The position numbers and the translations under genes were made by a program. This document shows, in pieces, positions 54,856 through 63,982 of a DNA stretch of 64,000 nucleotides. Source of the stretch: Thioalkalivibrio sp. XN8 (GTDB taxonomy: Bacteria > Pseudomonadota > Gammaproteobacteria > Steroidobacterales > XN24). The stretch is taken from contig NZ_JAALFH010000066.1 of assembly GCF_011058255.1 (NCBI RefSeq), positions 180,296 to 244,295 on the forward strand, written 5' to 3'. A model generated the notes under the pieces. It was not told the DNA's origin and made no database searches. It saw only the letters and a program-made list of their open reading frames with translations. Numbering within the stretch: the first letter of the stretch is position 1; each line of letters starts with the position of its first letter.

Positions 54856-55917
54856 ATGACAAGCGCAATCCCGAGATCTGAACGCCAGGTCGCGACCTGG
54901 CTGCTGGCGTGCTGCCTGGTCCTGTTCGGCCTGGTGGTGCTGGGCGGCGTGACCCGCATCACCGGCTCCGGCCTGTCGATTACGGAGTGGAAACCCGTGA
55001 CTGGCGTGCTGCCGCCGCTGAGCCAGGAAGCGTGGCAGGCGGAATTCGACCTGTACCGGGCCACGCCCGAGTACCAGAAGGTCAACCGGGGCATGTCGAT
55101 GAGCGACTTCAAGTTCATCTACGGCTTCGAGTACGCCCACCGGCTGCTGGCGCGCCTGCTCGGCCTGGTGTTCGTCGTGCCGCTGGTGGTCTTCTGGGTG
55201 CGGGGGAAGATTCCGCCCCGGCTGCGCTGGCCGTTGCTGGGCATCCTCGCGCTCGGCTGCCTGCAGGGCTACATGGGCTGGTTCATGGTCAAGAGCGGCC
55301 TGGTGGACGTGCCCCGGGTCAGCCCCTACCGACTGTTCATGCACCTCGGCCTCGCGCTGGTGATCTTTTCCGCCATGTTCTGGCTGGCGCTGAAGCTGCT
55401 GCGGCCGCGCCAGGGCCCGCCGTCGGCGGCGCACGGCTGGCTGCGGGCCCTGCTCGGGCTGCTGGTGGTCACGGTCGTCTCCGGGGCGTTCGTGGCCGGC
55501 AACAAGGCGGGCTACGTCTACAACACCTTCCCGCTGATGGCGGGGCAGTGGATTCCCGACGGGCTGCTGCATCTCGAGCCGCTGTGGCGCAACTGGACCG
55601 AGCATCCGGTGATGGTGCAGTTCACCCATCGCTGGCTGGGCATCGCCACCGCGCTGCTGGCGCTCGGCGCCTGGGCGTATGCCTGGCGGCTGGAACTCGA
55701 TCGCGTGCAGCGGCTGGCGCTGCATGTACTGGCGGTGATGGTGCTGGTACAGGCGACGCTGGGCATCAAGACCCTGTTGCTGTACGTGCCGGTGGGGCTG
55801 GGCGCGGCCCACCAGGGCGGCGCGGTGGTGCTGCTGGCCGCCACCCTGTTCGCCCTGCACGAGACGGGCCGCGCGCCGGCCGGCGCCACGCCGGCCGGCC
55901 AGCTGTCGACCGCCTAG
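54856..55917 (+). CDS. ctaA: Haem A synthase (COX15/CtaA family)
   Basis: 353 residues with about eight membrane helices. Conserved histidines and motifs: [68 protein letters not shown] and [10 protein letters not shown]. It oxidises haem O to haem A for aa3-type oxidases. It is a stand-alone gene here. A TAGAAT at 54793-54798 may be its -10. No aa3 oxidase genes are in the window. Confidence 0.94.
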   Translation: MTSAIPRSERQVATWLLACCLVLFGLVVLGGVTRITGSGLSITEWKPVTGVLPPLSQEAWQAEFDLYRATPEYQKVNRGMSMSDFKFIYGFEYAHRLLARLLGLVFVVPLVVFWVRGKIPPRLRWPLLGILALGCLQGYMGWFMVKSGLVDVPRVSPYRLFMHLGLALVIFSAMFWLALKLLRPRQGPPSAAHGWLRALLGLLVVTVVSGAFVAGNKAGYVYNTFPLMAGQWIPDGLLHLEPLWRNWTEHPVMVQFTHRWLGIATALLALGAWAYAWRLELDRVQRLALHVLAVMVLVQATLGIKTLLLYVPVGLGAAHQGGAVVLLAATLFALHETGRAPAGATPAGQLSTA

Positions 55918-55934
55918 CCGAGGGCAACCAAACA

Positions 55935-55955
55935 GGCCGGCGCGCAGCGCCGGCC
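55935..55955. terminator. Bidirectional hairpin between ctaA and the cytochrome c gene
   Basis: A 9-bp perfect stem (55935-55943 with 55947-55955) and a 3-base loop between two converging genes. The minus-strand side continues TGTTTGG. Likely transcription stop for both. Confidence 0.65.
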
Positions 55956-55974
55956 CGTGCTCGTCCCGGCGACC

Positions 55975-56325
55975 TCAGTCGTCCAGGCTGCGGATATAGG
56001 CCACCACGTTGTCGAGGTCGTCGCCCTTCAGGGCGTGGCCCCACGCGGTCATCATCGGCGACAGGCCGACGGCCGGGCCGCCTTCGGTGATGACCTTCTT
56101 GATGTGCGCGTCGTCCACCGAGGCCTGCCATTCGGGATCGTCCAGCGGGCGCGGCTTGGGCTTCAGCGCCGCGGCGGCCGGGCCGTCGCCGTGACCGGTC
56201 GCGCCGTGGCAGGTGGCGCAGAACTGCTGGAACTTGGCCTTGCCGGCCTCCACGTCGGCGGCCTGGGCCGGGACGGCGATGACACACAGCGCGGCGGCTG
56301 CGGCCAACAGGGAAATCTTCCTCAT
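55975..56325 (-). CDS. Periplasmic class I cytochrome c
   Basis: 116 residues. A signal peptide ends at PAQAA, followed by haem motif CATCH at 36-40 and the likely axial Met in GLSPMMTAWGHAL. The C-terminal helix is DLDNVVAYIRSLD. A small soluble electron carrier, potentially feeding CcoP or an aa3 oxidase. It diverges from the histidine operon, sharing the 129-base promoter region. Confidence 0.92.
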   Translation of the reverse strand: MRKISLLAAAAALCVIAVPAQAADVEAGKAKFQQFCATCHGATGHGDGPAAAALKPKPRPLDDPEWQASVDDAHIKKVITEGGPAVGLSPMMTAWGHALKGDDLDNVVAYIRSLDD

Positions 56326-56381
56326 GATCTTGACTCCTGGGATTTGGGGGAACCGGTACGGCTGCTTTCGGTCGGGCCCTA

Positions 56382-56410
56382 TTGCCCGATGCGCTGTATT
56401 AGCGTATTAA
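56382..56410 (+). promoter_or_regulatory. Predicted promoter of the histidine operon
   Basis: TTGCCC (56382-56387), a 17-base spacer and TATTAA (56405-56410), each 4 of 6 to consensus. The -10 lies inside the palindrome at 56401-56416, so a bound repressor would block it. Leader to the first ATG is about 38 bases, too short for a His attenuator. Confidence 0.6.
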
Positions 56411-56416
56411 TACGCT
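56401..56416. promoter_or_regulatory. 16-bp palindromic operator candidate (HisR/TrpR-like)
   Basis: AGCGTATTAATACGCT, a perfect palindrome, 38 bases before the start of a TrpR-like regulator gene that heads the his operon. TrpR-family repressors bind palindromes of this type. Autoregulation and histidine control are inferred from position. Confidence 0.7.
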
Positions 56417-56454
56417 GGCGCAACGCCCGACCCTACGGATCAGTCCTCACAATT

Positions 56455-56769
56455 ATGAAGAATAGAGTGTCACCCTCCAAGTCAGCGGAACAGCAGGCCG
56501 AGGCCGAGCTGTGCCGCGCCGTGCTGGCCCTCGACGGCGAAGAGGAGGCGCGGGCCTTCCTGCGCGACCTGTGCACCCCGGCGGAATTGCAGGCGCTGGT
56601 GGACCGCTGGCGGGTGGTCGGCCTGCTGCGCCGCGGCCTGACCTACCGGCAGATCAACGAGCAGACCGGCATCAGCGTCACCACCATCGGGCGCGTCGCC
56701 CGGTTCCTGGCCGACGGCAACGGGGGATACCTCGCCGTGGCCGACAGACTGGATGGAGAGAATTCATGA
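56455..56769 (+). CDS. hisR: YerC/YecD-type TrpR-like regulator heading the his operon
   Basis: 104 residues. CTPAELQALVDRWRVVGLL and LTYRQINEQTGISVTTIGRV form the TrpR-superfamily HTH, ending in ADGNGGY as in YerC proteins. First gene of the operon, its stop overlapping the hisG ATG (ATGA). A histidine-responsive repressor of this family, called HisR, has been proposed by comparative genomics for some gammaproteobacteria. The ribosome site is poor; a GTG at 56467 is an alternative start. Symbol used by analogy. Confidence 0.82.
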   Translation: MKNRVSPSKSAEQQAEAELCRAVLALDGEEEARAFLRDLCTPAELQALVDRWRVVGLLRRGLTYRQINEQTGISVTTIGRVARFLADGNGGYLAVADRLDGENS

Positions 56770-57644
56770 CGATTCAGGCAGAGCAGCGCATCAAGGTCGC
56801 GGTGCAGAAATCCGGCCGGCTGACCGACAACTCGCTGCACCTGATGGAGACCTGCGGGCTCATCTACAGCCGCGGCCGGGACCAGCTGATCTGCTTCGGC
56901 GAGAACATGCCGGTGGACGTGCTGCTGGTGCGGGACGACGACATCCCGGAACTGGTGGCGGACGGCATCTGCGACCTGGGCATCGTCGGGATGAACGTGT
57001 TCCGCGAGAAGACGAGCCAGGACATGGACCTGGCGCCGGTGATGGAACTCGACTTCGGGCGCTGCCGGCTGTCGATCGCGGTCCCGCGCGGCTTCGACTA
57101 CCGCGGCGCGCAGAGCCTCGAGGGACTGCGCATCGCCACCAGCTATCCGCGCATCCTCGGGGGGTGGCTGGAGGCGCAGGGCGTGCAGGCGGACGTGGTG
57201 ACCCTGTCGGGCGCGGTCGAGATCGCGCCGCGGCTGGGGCGCGCCGACGTCATCTGCGACCTGGTGTCCACCGGCTCCACGCTGCTGGCCAATGAGCTGG
57301 AGGAGGTGGAGGTGATCTTCGACAGCCGGGCGGCCCTGATCGCGCGCGGCGAGGGTCCGGCCGAGGGCTGGCCGGCGCGGCTGGCCAGCCGGATGCGGGG
57401 CGTGCTGAGCGTGCGCGAGAGCAAGTACATCATGCTCCACGCGCCGCGCGAGGCCCTGGCGGAAATTCGGCGCCTGCTGCCGGGCAGCGAATCCCCGACG
57501 GTGATGCCGCTCGAAGGCCGGGACGACAAAGTGGCGGTGCACGCGGTGTGCCGCGAGAACGTGTTCTGGGAAACCCTGGAAGGGCTGAAGGCCGCCGGCG
57601 CGAGCTCGATGCTGGTCCTGCCCGTGGAGAAGATGCTTGCCTGA
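56766..57644 (+). CDS. hisG: ATP phosphoribosyltransferase (long form)
   Basis: 292 residues, the long form with a C-terminal regulatory ACT-like domain, so no HisZ is needed. It contains KVAVQKSGRLTDNSLHLMETCG, DLGIVGMNVFREK, the PRPP site ADVICDLVSTGSTLLANELEEVE (split by turn) and ESPTVMPLEG near the regulatory part. First committed step of histidine synthesis, feedback-inhibited by histidine. GGAGAG precedes the ATG. Confidence 0.96.
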   Translation: MTIQAEQRIKVAVQKSGRLTDNSLHLMETCGLIYSRGRDQLICFGENMPVDVLLVRDDDIPELVADGICDLGIVGMNVFREKTSQDMDLAPVMELDFGRCRLSIAVPRGFDYRGAQSLEGLRIATSYPRILGGWLEAQGVQADVVTLSGAVEIAPRLGRADVICDLVSTGSTLLANELEEVEVIFDSRAALIARGEGPAEGWPARLASRMRGVLSVRESKYIMLHAPREALAEIRRLLPGSESPTVMPLEGRDDKVAVHAVCRENVFWETLEGLKAAGASSMLVLPVEKMLA

Positions 57645-58995
57645 CGAAATCGTGACCCTGGCCCGCTATCGCTGGGCCGAGCTCGACGAGCCCGGGCGCC
57701 GCGCCGCCCTGGCGCGGCCCGAGGCCGCCGGGCGCGACAGCCTGGCCGCGGACGTGGCCGCCATCGTCGCCGAGGTGCGGCACGACGGCGACGCGGCGTT
57801 GCGCCGCTTCGCCGCCCGCTTCGACGGCGTGACGCTGGCCGGGCTGCGGGTGCCGCTGTCCGAATTCGATGCCGCCGAGGCGACGCTGACCGACCCGCAG
57901 CGCGCGGCGCTGCGCACCGCGATCGAGAACGTGCGGGCCTTCCATGCCGCGCAGCTGGCTCCGCCGATCAGTGTCGAGACCATGCCGGGCGTCGTGTGCC
58001 GCCGGATTACCCGCCCGATCCAGGCCGTGGGCCTCTATGTCCCGGCCGGTTCCGCGCCGCTGCCCTCGACGGTGATCATGCTGGCGGTGCCGGCCGAGCT
58101 GGCCGGCTGCGGCCGGCGGATTCTCTGCACCCCGCCGCAAAAGAATGGCCGCGCCGATCCCGCCGTGCTGACCGCCGCGCGGTACTGCGGCATCGAGGAG
58201 GTCTACCTCGTCGGCGGCGCCCAGGCCGTGGCCGCCATGGCCTACGGCACGGAGAGCATCCCGGCCGTGGACAAGATCTACGGTCCCGGCAATGCCTGGG
58301 TCACGGAGGCCAAGCTGCAGGTTTCCCGCGATCCCGACGGCGCGGCGCTGGATCTGCCGGCCGGCCCTTCCGAAGTGCTGGTCATTGCCGACGGCCGGGC
58401 CGACCCGGAGTTCGTCGCCGCCGACCTGCTGTCGCAGGCCGAGCACGGCCCGGACTCCCAGGTCGTGCTGGTGACGCCGGCCGAGGCGCTGGCCGACGCC
58501 GTGGAAGCCGCGGTCGCGGCCCAGCTCACCGTGCTGCCGCGCAACGACGTGGCCCGCCAGGCGCTGAGCCATGCCCGGGTCGTTTTCGCCCGGGACCTGG
58601 CGGAGGCTTTCGCGGTCAGCAACCGCTACGGGCCCGAGCACCTCATCCTGCAGCTGCCCGACGCAGACAGCTGGCTCGAGCATGTCGAGACCGCCGGCTC
58701 GGTGTTCCTCGGCGACTGGACGCCGGAGTCGCTCGGCGACTACTGCAGCGGGACCAACCACGTGCTGCCGACCTATGGCTATGCGCGTGCCTGGAGCGGC
58801 CTGTCGCTGGCTGATTTCCAGCTGCACATCTCGGTGCAGGAAGCGACGCCGGACGGATTCCGCCGCATCGGCCCGGTGGCCCGGACGCTGGCGGAGCTGG
58901 AGCGGCTGGACGCCCATGCGCTGGCCGTGAAACTGCGCCTCGAGGCGCTGGGCCAGCCCCAGGACCCGCTGCCGCAGCGGGACGAGGGCGCATGA
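57637..58995 (+). CDS. hisD: Histidinol dehydrogenase
   Basis: 452 residues. RRITRPIQAVGLYVPAG, STVIMLAVPAELAGC, GTESIPAVDKIYGPGNAWVTEAK, the zinc-binding SQAEHGPDSQ and SGTNHVLPTYGYARA are all present. Two-step NAD-dependent oxidation of histidinol to histidine. It probably starts at the TTG at 57637, overlapping hisG by 8 bases, with GGAGAAG upstream. A GTG at 57652 is the alternative. Confidence 0.95.
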   Translation: MPDEIVTLARYRWAELDEPGRRAALARPEAAGRDSLAADVAAIVAEVRHDGDAALRRFAARFDGVTLAGLRVPLSEFDAAEATLTDPQRAALRTAIENVRAFHAAQLAPPISVETMPGVVCRRITRPIQAVGLYVPAGSAPLPSTVIMLAVPAELAGCGRRILCTPPQKNGRADPAVLTAARYCGIEEVYLVGGAQAVAAMAYGTESIPAVDKIYGPGNAWVTEAKLQVSRDPDGAALDLPAGPSEVLVIADGRADPEFVAADLLSQAEHGPDSQVVLVTPAEALADAVEAAVAAQLTVLPRNDVARQALSHARVVFARDLAEAFAVSNRYGPEHLILQLPDADSWLEHVETAGSVFLGDWTPESLGDYCSGTNHVLPTYGYARAWSGLSLADFQLHISVQEATPDGFRRIGPVARTLAELERLDAHALAVKLRLEALGQPQDPLPQRDEGA

Positions 58996-60074
58996 GCGCG
59001 ACCTTGCACCTGCTCCGGCCCGACCTGCGGGACTTCACCGCCTACCACGCCGCCTCGCCGCGGCGGGGGGTGGTCCGGCTGCACGCCAACGAGTCCTCCT
59101 GGCGGTCCGACTGGGACGCGACCGACGACGGCCTCAACCGTTACCCGGATCCGCAGCCCGAAGCGCTGATACACGCCCTCGCCGGTCTTTACGGCGTGGC
59201 GCCCGGCACGGTGCTCGTGACCCGCGGCAGCGACGACGCCATCGACCTGCTGGTGCGCGCCTTCTGCGTGGCGGGCGAGGATGCCGTGCTGGTGTGCCCG
59301 CCGACCTTCGGCATGTACGCCGTGGCGGCGCGGTTGCAGGGCGCCGGCGTGGTCGAGGTCCCGCTGGGGCAGAACTTTTCCCTCGCGGTCGATGACGTGC
59401 TGGCGGCCGCCCGCCGGGGCGTGAAGCTGGTGTTCCTGTGTTCGCCCAACAACCCCACTGGCAGCCTGGTTCCGGCGCGGGCCGTGGACAACATCTGCCG
59501 GGCTCTGCACGGCCATGCCGTGGTAGTGGTGGACGAGGCCTACGTCGAGTTCTCGCGCCAGCCGGGATTTGCCGACCGCCTCGAGCGGCACGGCAACCTG
59601 GTGCTGCTGCGGACCCTGTCCAAGGCCTGGGGCCTGGCCGGGGCACGCGTCGGCGCGCTGCTCGCCGAGCCCGAGCTGGTGGCGATCCTGCGTGCGCTGG
59701 CGCCCCCGTACCCGCTGCCGTCGCTGGCCACCGAGGCCGCGCTGCGGCGGCTGCAGCCGCGCGAGCTGGCCGCTGCGCGGCGCCGCACCGCCGCGGTCGT
59801 GCGGCGCCGGGAGGCGCTGGCGGAGCAGCTGCGCGCCCTGCCGGCCGTCCGGCGGGTCTGGCCCAGCGAGGGCAATTTCCTGCTGGCGCGTTTCGCCGAT
59901 GCAGCTGCCACCATGGCGGCCTGCGAGGCAGCCGGCGTGCTGGTGCGTGATTTCAGCCGCCAGCCCGGCCTGGCCGGCTGCCTGCGCATCACGGTCGGCA
60001 CGGCGGCCGAGAACCGCCAGCTGCAGCGGGCCCTGGCCCGCCTGGACGGCAAGAAGGTGAGAGCCCGTGGATAG
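58992..60074 (+). CDS. hisC: Histidinol-phosphate aminotransferase
   Basis: 360 residues. Fold-type I PLP enzyme with VRLHANESSW, NRYPDPQPEAL, LCSPNNPTGSLVP, VVVDEAYVEFSRQPG and the PLP-lysine motif LRTLSKAWGLAGAR. Its ATG overlaps the hisD stop by 4 bases, and it overlaps hisB by 8. Confidence 0.96.
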   Translation: MSATLHLLRPDLRDFTAYHAASPRRGVVRLHANESSWRSDWDATDDGLNRYPDPQPEALIHALAGLYGVAPGTVLVTRGSDDAIDLLVRAFCVAGEDAVLVCPPTFGMYAVAARLQGAGVVEVPLGQNFSLAVDDVLAAARRGVKLVFLCSPNNPTGSLVPARAVDNICRALHGHAVVVVDEAYVEFSRQPGFADRLERHGNLVLLRTLSKAWGLAGARVGALLAEPELVAILRALAPPYPLPSLATEAALRRLQPRELAAARRRTAAVVRRREALAEQLRALPAVRRVWPSEGNFLLARFADAAATMAACEAAGVLVRDFSRQPGLAGCLRITVGTAAENRQLQRALARLDGKKVRARG

Positions 60075-61149
60075 AAGCCTGTTCCTGTTCATCGATCGCG
60101 ACGGCACGCTGGTGACGGAACCCCCCGACGAGCAGGTGGACGCCGTCGAAAAGGTGCGCCTGGTGCCCGGCGTGATCCCCGCGCTGCTGCGGCTGCGCGA
60201 TGCGGGGTACCGGATGGTGCTGGTGAGCAACCAGGATGGGCGCGGCACGGATGCTTTCCCCGAGGCGCACTTTCGCCGCGCCCACGACTACATCCTCGAG
60301 CTGTTCGCCAGCCAGGGCATCCGCTTCGAGGCCGAGTTCATCTGCCCGCATTTCCCGGCCGACGGTTGTGCCTGCCGCAAGCCGGCCACGGGCCTGCTGA
60401 CGGCCTTCATCGCCCGCAACCCGCCCGACCTGGAGCGCAGCTTCGTCATCGGCGACCGCGACACCGACCTCGAGTTCGCCGCCAACCTCGGCCTGCACGG
60501 CCTGAAGCTCGGCGCCGGCGGCGACGGCACGCTGCGCTGGGACGAGATCGCGCGCCACGTCCTCGGCGGGCTGCGCCGGGCGACCGTGACCCGGGCGACG
60601 AAAGAGACCCGCATCAGCGTCAGCGTCGATCTCGACGACCCGGACGGGCCGGTGGTGGCGAAGACCGGCATCGGCTACTACGACCACATGCTGGAGCAGG
60701 TGGCCAAGCACGGCGGCTTCGCCCTGCAGCTGGAGTGCGCGGGCGACCTGCACGTGGACGAGCACCACACCGTCGAGGACGTGGCGCTGGCGCTGGGCGA
60801 GGCGCTGCGCCAGGCGCTCGGCGCTCGGCGGGGCCTGCGGCGCTATGGCTTCGTGCTGCCGATGGACGAGACCCGCGCCGAGGTGGCGGTCGATCTCGGC
60901 GGCCGGCCCTACCTGGTGTTCGAGGGCGAGTTCCACCGCGAGCGCGTGGGCGAGCTGCCGACCGAGATGGTGCCGCACTTTTTCCGCTCGGTGGCGGACA
61001 GCCTGCGCGCCTCCATCCACGTCCGGCTCGAGGGCGAGAACGACCATCACCAGGTCGAGGGCGCCTTCAAGGCGCTGGGCCGCGCGCTGCGCGACGCTTT
61101 CCGCGTCGAGGGCGGCGGCATTCCCTCGACCAAGGGCATGCTGGCGTGA
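60067..61149 (+). CDS. hisB: Bifunctional histidinol-phosphatase / imidazoleglycerol-phosphate dehydratase
   Basis: 360 residues, GTG start. The N-terminal HAD phosphatase has FIDRDGT (Asp10, Asp12), VLVSNQDGRGTD and a zinc cluster CPHFPADGCACRKP. The C-terminal dehydratase from about 166 has GIGYYDHMLEQVAKHGGF, DLHVDEHHTVEDVA and ENDHHQVEGAFKALGRAL, giving the two manganese sites. The fused form is typical of gammaproteobacteria. Confidence 0.97.
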   Translation: MDRSLFLFIDRDGTLVTEPPDEQVDAVEKVRLVPGVIPALLRLRDAGYRMVLVSNQDGRGTDAFPEAHFRRAHDYILELFASQGIRFEAEFICPHFPADGCACRKPATGLLTAFIARNPPDLERSFVIGDRDTDLEFAANLGLHGLKLGAGGDGTLRWDEIARHVLGGLRRATVTRATKETRISVSVDLDDPDGPVVAKTGIGYYDHMLEQVAKHGGFALQLECAGDLHVDEHHTVEDVALALGEALRQALGARRGLRRYGFVLPMDETRAEVAVDLGGRPYLVFEGEFHRERVGELPTEMVPHFFRSVADSLRASIHVRLEGENDHHQVEGAFKALGRALRDAFRVEGGGIPSTKGMLA

Positions 61150-61745
61150 GCGGCGGTCCCGTCATCGTGGACTCCGGCGGCGCGAACATCAGCTCGCTGC
61201 GGTTCGCGCTGGGACGCATCGGCTGCAAGGCGCCGCTGACGGCCGACCCCGGGCTGATCACCCGCGCCAGCCACGTGTTCCTGCCGGGCGTGGGCGCGGC
61301 CGCCGATGCGATGCGGCGGCTGGAGGAGCGCGGCCTGGCGGATCTCGTGCGCGGCCTCCAACAGCCGGTGCTGGGCATCTGCCTAGGCATGCAGCTGCTC
61401 TACGAGTACTCGGCGGAGGACGGCGGCCAGGCCTGCCTTGGCGTGGTGCCCGGCCGGGTGGAGAAACTCGTGGCCGCCCCGGACCGGCCGGTGCCGCACA
61501 TGGGCTGGAACCTCACCAGCCTGGCTGGGGACAGTCCCCTGTTCGCCGGCCTGCCCGGAGCGGCGCATTTCTATTTCGTGCACAGCTATGCCGCGCCGGT
61601 GAGCCCCGACACCATTGCCGTCGCGGACTACGGCGGCGAGCTCACTGCCGCGGTGGGGCACGGCAACTTCTTCGGTACCCAGTTCCACCCCGAGCGCTCC
61701 GGCCCGGCCGGGGCGCGGGTGCTGCAGAACTTCCTGGGCCTGTGA
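61146..61745 (+). CDS. hisH: Imidazole glycerol phosphate synthase, glutaminase subunit
   Basis: 199 residues, GTG start overlapping the hisB stop (GTGA). Class I glutaminase: GVGAAADAM, nucleophile in LGICLGMQLLYEYSAE, HMGWNL, YFVHSYAAP, and His-Glu in TQFHPERSG. It supplies ammonia to HisF. The coding bases at 61527-61539 spell the palindrome GGGGACAGTCCCC, encoding part of GDSPL. Confidence 0.96.
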   Translation: MSGGPVIVDSGGANISSLRFALGRIGCKAPLTADPGLITRASHVFLPGVGAAADAMRRLEERGLADLVRGLQQPVLGICLGMQLLYEYSAEDGGQACLGVVPGRVEKLVAAPDRPVPHMGWNLTSLAGDSPLFAGLPGAAHFYFVHSYAAPVSPDTIAVADYGGELTAAVGHGNFFGTQFHPERSGPAGARVLQNFLGL

Positions 61746-61758
61746 CGGGAACGCCCGC

Positions 61759-62505
61759 ATGAGTCTCAAGCCCATTCCCGCGATCGACCTGAAGGACGGC
61801 GGCTGCGTGCGCCTGTTCCAGGGCCGTTTCGACCAGGTGTCGGAATACGCCCAGGACCCCGTGGCGCTCGCTGCGCGCTACCTGGCGCTCGGCGTGGACT
61901 GGCTGCACGTCGTCGACCTCGACGGCGCGCGCGCGGGCACGGGCGGCAACCGCGAGCTGATCGGCCGCATGGCCGCGCCGGCGCCCGGCCGCATCCAGGT
62001 CGGCGGCGGCGTGCGCACCCGCGCCGACGTCGAGGCCCTGCTCGGGCTCGGCGTGGGCCGAGTGGTGGTCGGCAGCACGGCCGCCGAGCACCCGGCCGAG
62101 GTGCGCGCCTGGTTCGGCGAGTTCGGCGCGGAGCGCCTCGTGCTGGCCTTCGACGTCGGCCTGGACGACTCCGGCACGCCCTGGCTGCGCACGCGCGGCT
62201 GGACCGAGGACGCCGGGCTGTCGCTGTGGGATGCCGTCGAGACCTATCTCGATCTCGGCCCGCTCAACGTGCTGTGCACCGACGTGGCCCGCGACGGCGC
62301 CATGGCGGGACCCAACCAGGCGCTGTACGCCGAGTGCCTGCGCCGCTTCCCGGGGCTGCAGCTGCAGGCCTCAGGCGGCGTGCGCGACATCCATGACGTC
62401 GGGGCCCTGCGTGCCACTGGCGCGACCGGCGCCATCATCGGCAAGGCCCTGCTCGACGGCCGCATTACTGACGAGGAGATCCGCTCATTCTTGCGCGACG
62501 CATAA
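61759..62505 (+). CDS. hisA: ProFAR isomerase (HisA)
   Basis: 248 residues. TIM barrel with catalytic Asp in [18 protein letters not shown], phosphate loops [17 protein letters not shown] and [10 protein letters not shown], and the second acid in [15 protein letters not shown]. Opens the ring of the ProFAR intermediate. It is 13 bases after hisH, and its 3' end overlaps the inferred hisF start by 19 bases. Confidence 0.96.
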   Translation: MSLKPIPAIDLKDGGCVRLFQGRFDQVSEYAQDPVALAARYLALGVDWLHVVDLDGARAGTGGNRELIGRMAAPAPGRIQVGGGVRTRADVEALLGLGVGRVVVGSTAAEHPAEVRAWFGEFGAERLVLAFDVGLDDSGTPWLRTRGWTEDAGLSLWDAVETYLDLGPLNVLCTDVARDGAMAGPNQALYAECLRRFPGLQLQASGGVRDIHDVGALRATGATGAIIGKALLDGRITDEEIRSFLRDA

Positions 62506-63266
62506 TTCCCTGCCTGGACGTGCGCGCCGGTCGCGTGGTCAAGGGCGTGCGCTTCCGCGATCACCGCGACATGGGCGGGATCCTGGAGCTGGCCGGCCGT
62601 TACCGCGACGAAGGCGCCGACGAACTGGTGTTTTACGACATCACCGCGAGCCCCGGCGGGCGCAGCGTGGACCGCAGCTGGGTCACGCGGGTGGCCGAGT
62701 TGCTGGACATCCCCTTTTGCGTGGCGGGCGGCATCCGCGACCTGGCGACGGCGGAAGGGGTGCTGGCCGACGGCGCGGACAAGATCAGCATCAATACGCC
62801 GGCCCTCGAGGACCCGGCGCTGATCGACCAGCTGGCGCGACGCTTCGGCAGCCAGTGCGTGGTGATCGGCATCGACAGCCGCCGGGAACCGGCGGGCGAG
62901 GGTGGAGGCTGGCAGGTTGCCAGCCACACCGGCGACCCGGACCGCACGCGCTACGGGCGCCGCGCGACCCTGGACTGGGTGCGCGAGGTGCAGGACCGCG
63001 GCGCCGGCGAGATCGTACTCAACTGCATGGACTCGGACGGCGTGCGCAACGGCTACGACATCGAGCAGCTGGCCGCGGTGCGGGAGGCCTGCATGGTACC
63101 GCTGATCGCCTCCGGCGGGGCCGGGGCGCCGGCGCACTTCGTCGAAGTGTTTCACCGTGCCCGCGTCGACGGCGCCCTCGCCGCCACGGTCTTTCACTCC
63201 GGCCAGATCCCCATCCCCGAGCTCAAGGAGCTCCTGGCCGACAACGGCATCGAGGTGCGGCGATGA
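62487..63266 (+). CDS. hisF: Imidazole glycerol phosphate synthase, cyclase subunit (apparent AUU start)
   Basis: 259 residues if initiated at ATT 62487, giving [20 protein letters not shown], which aligns with the E. coli N-terminus [12 protein letters not shown] and keeps catalytic Asp11. AGGAG at 62474-62478 stands 8 bases before it. The frame is closed by TGA at 62469-62471, and no ATG, GTG or TTG occurs before GTG 62520, which would delete Asp11. Other motifs: [23 protein letters not shown] (split by turn), [14 protein letters not shown] with the second catalytic Asp, and [12 protein letters not shown]. Forms the IGP synthase with HisH. Confidence 0.93.
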   Translation: MLARRIIPCLDVRAGRVVKGVRFRDHRDMGGILELAGRYRDEGADELVFYDITASPGGRSVDRSWVTRVAELLDIPFCVAGGIRDLATAEGVLADGADKISINTPALEDPALIDQLARRFGSQCVVIGIDSRREPAGEGGGWQVASHTGDPDRTRYGRRATLDWVREVQDRGAGEIVLNCMDSDGVRNGYDIEQLAAVREACMVPLIASGGAGAPAHFVEVFHRARVDGALAATVFHSGQIPIPELKELLADNGIEVRR

Positions 63267-63868
63267 AAGCCCCGGCGACCGAGACCATCGACTGGCAGAA
63301 AAGCGGCGGCCTGGTCCCCGCCATCGTGCAGGACGCGACCACCGGCCGCGTGCTGATGCTCGGTTACATGAACCGCGACGCCTACGAGCACACCCTCGCC
63401 ATCGGCGAGGCCGTGTTCTTCAGTCGCAGCCGGCAGACGCTCTGGCGCAAGGGCGAGACCTCCGGCAATACCCTCAAGGTGACCGAGATCCGCGCCGACT
63501 GCGACGGCGACACGCTGCTGCTCCGGGCCGAGCCCAACGGCCCGACCTGCCACCGCGGCATCGTCAGCTGCTTCGGCGAGGAACTGCCGGCGACGCTGCT
63601 CGACGAGCTCGAGGGCGTGATCGACGGCCGGCTGGCGCAGCGGCCCGAGGACAGCTACGTGGCGAAACTCGCGGCAGCGGGCGTTGGGCGCGCGGCGCAG
63701 AAGGTGGGCGAGGAGGGCGTGGAGACGGCGCTCGCCGCCGTAACCCGCGACGACGAGGGCCTCGCCGAGGAGGCGGCCGACCTGGTGTTCCACCTGCTCG
63801 TCCTGCTCCGGATCCGCGGCCTGCACCTCGAGGACCTGCTGGCGCAACTGGCCGAGCGCCGCCGCTAG
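63263..63868 (+). CDS. hisI: Phosphoribosyl-AMP cyclohydrolase / phosphoribosyl-ATP pyrophosphatase
   Basis: 201 residues, HisI-HisE fusion. HisI part: [33 protein letters not shown], metal site ADCDGDTLL and CHRGIVSC. HisE part from about 108: [28 protein letters not shown] and [13 protein letters not shown]. Catalyses steps 2 and 3 of the pathway. ATGA overlap with hisF. It is the last gene of the operon. Confidence 0.96.
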   Translation: MKAPATETIDWQKSGGLVPAIVQDATTGRVLMLGYMNRDAYEHTLAIGEAVFFSRSRQTLWRKGETSGNTLKVTEIRADCDGDTLLLRAEPNGPTCHRGIVSCFGEELPATLLDELEGVIDGRLAQRPEDSYVAKLAAAGVGRAAQKVGEEGVETALAAVTRDDEGLAEEAADLVFHLLVLLRIRGLHLEDLLAQLAERRR

Positions 63869-63914
63869 CCGCCGGTCGCGTTGCCTGCGCGGCATTTATA
63901 CCAACCCAAAGAAA

Positions 63915-63951
63915 ACGGCCGGGAGATCGCTCTCCCGGCCGTCGTGGTTTT
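63915..63951 (+). terminator. Rho-independent terminator of the histidine operon
   Basis: A 12-bp perfect stem (63915-63926 with 63931-63942), loop TCGC, then CGTGGTTTT. Located 47 bases after the hisI stop. Confidence 0.9.
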
Positions 63952-63960
63952 GGTGGGGAG

Positions 63961-63982
63961 GGATGGGCCCGAGGGCCCATCC
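63961..63982. repeat. Second inverted repeat at the window end
   Basis: A 10-bp perfect inverted repeat (63961-63970 with 63973-63982) around GA. It may terminate a gene coming from outside the window on the minus strand. No gene is visible in the last 130 bases. Confidence 0.45.

Noticed and set aside
56417..56454. His attenuator leader peptide
   Set aside because: The leader is about 38 bases and contains no short frame with His codons or terminator hairpin.
61527..61539. GGGGACAGTCCCC palindrome in hisH as a regulatory site
   Set aside because: It encodes ordinary HisH residues (GDSPL), so it can be explained by coding. It is noted only because it equals the core of the repeat at 52481.
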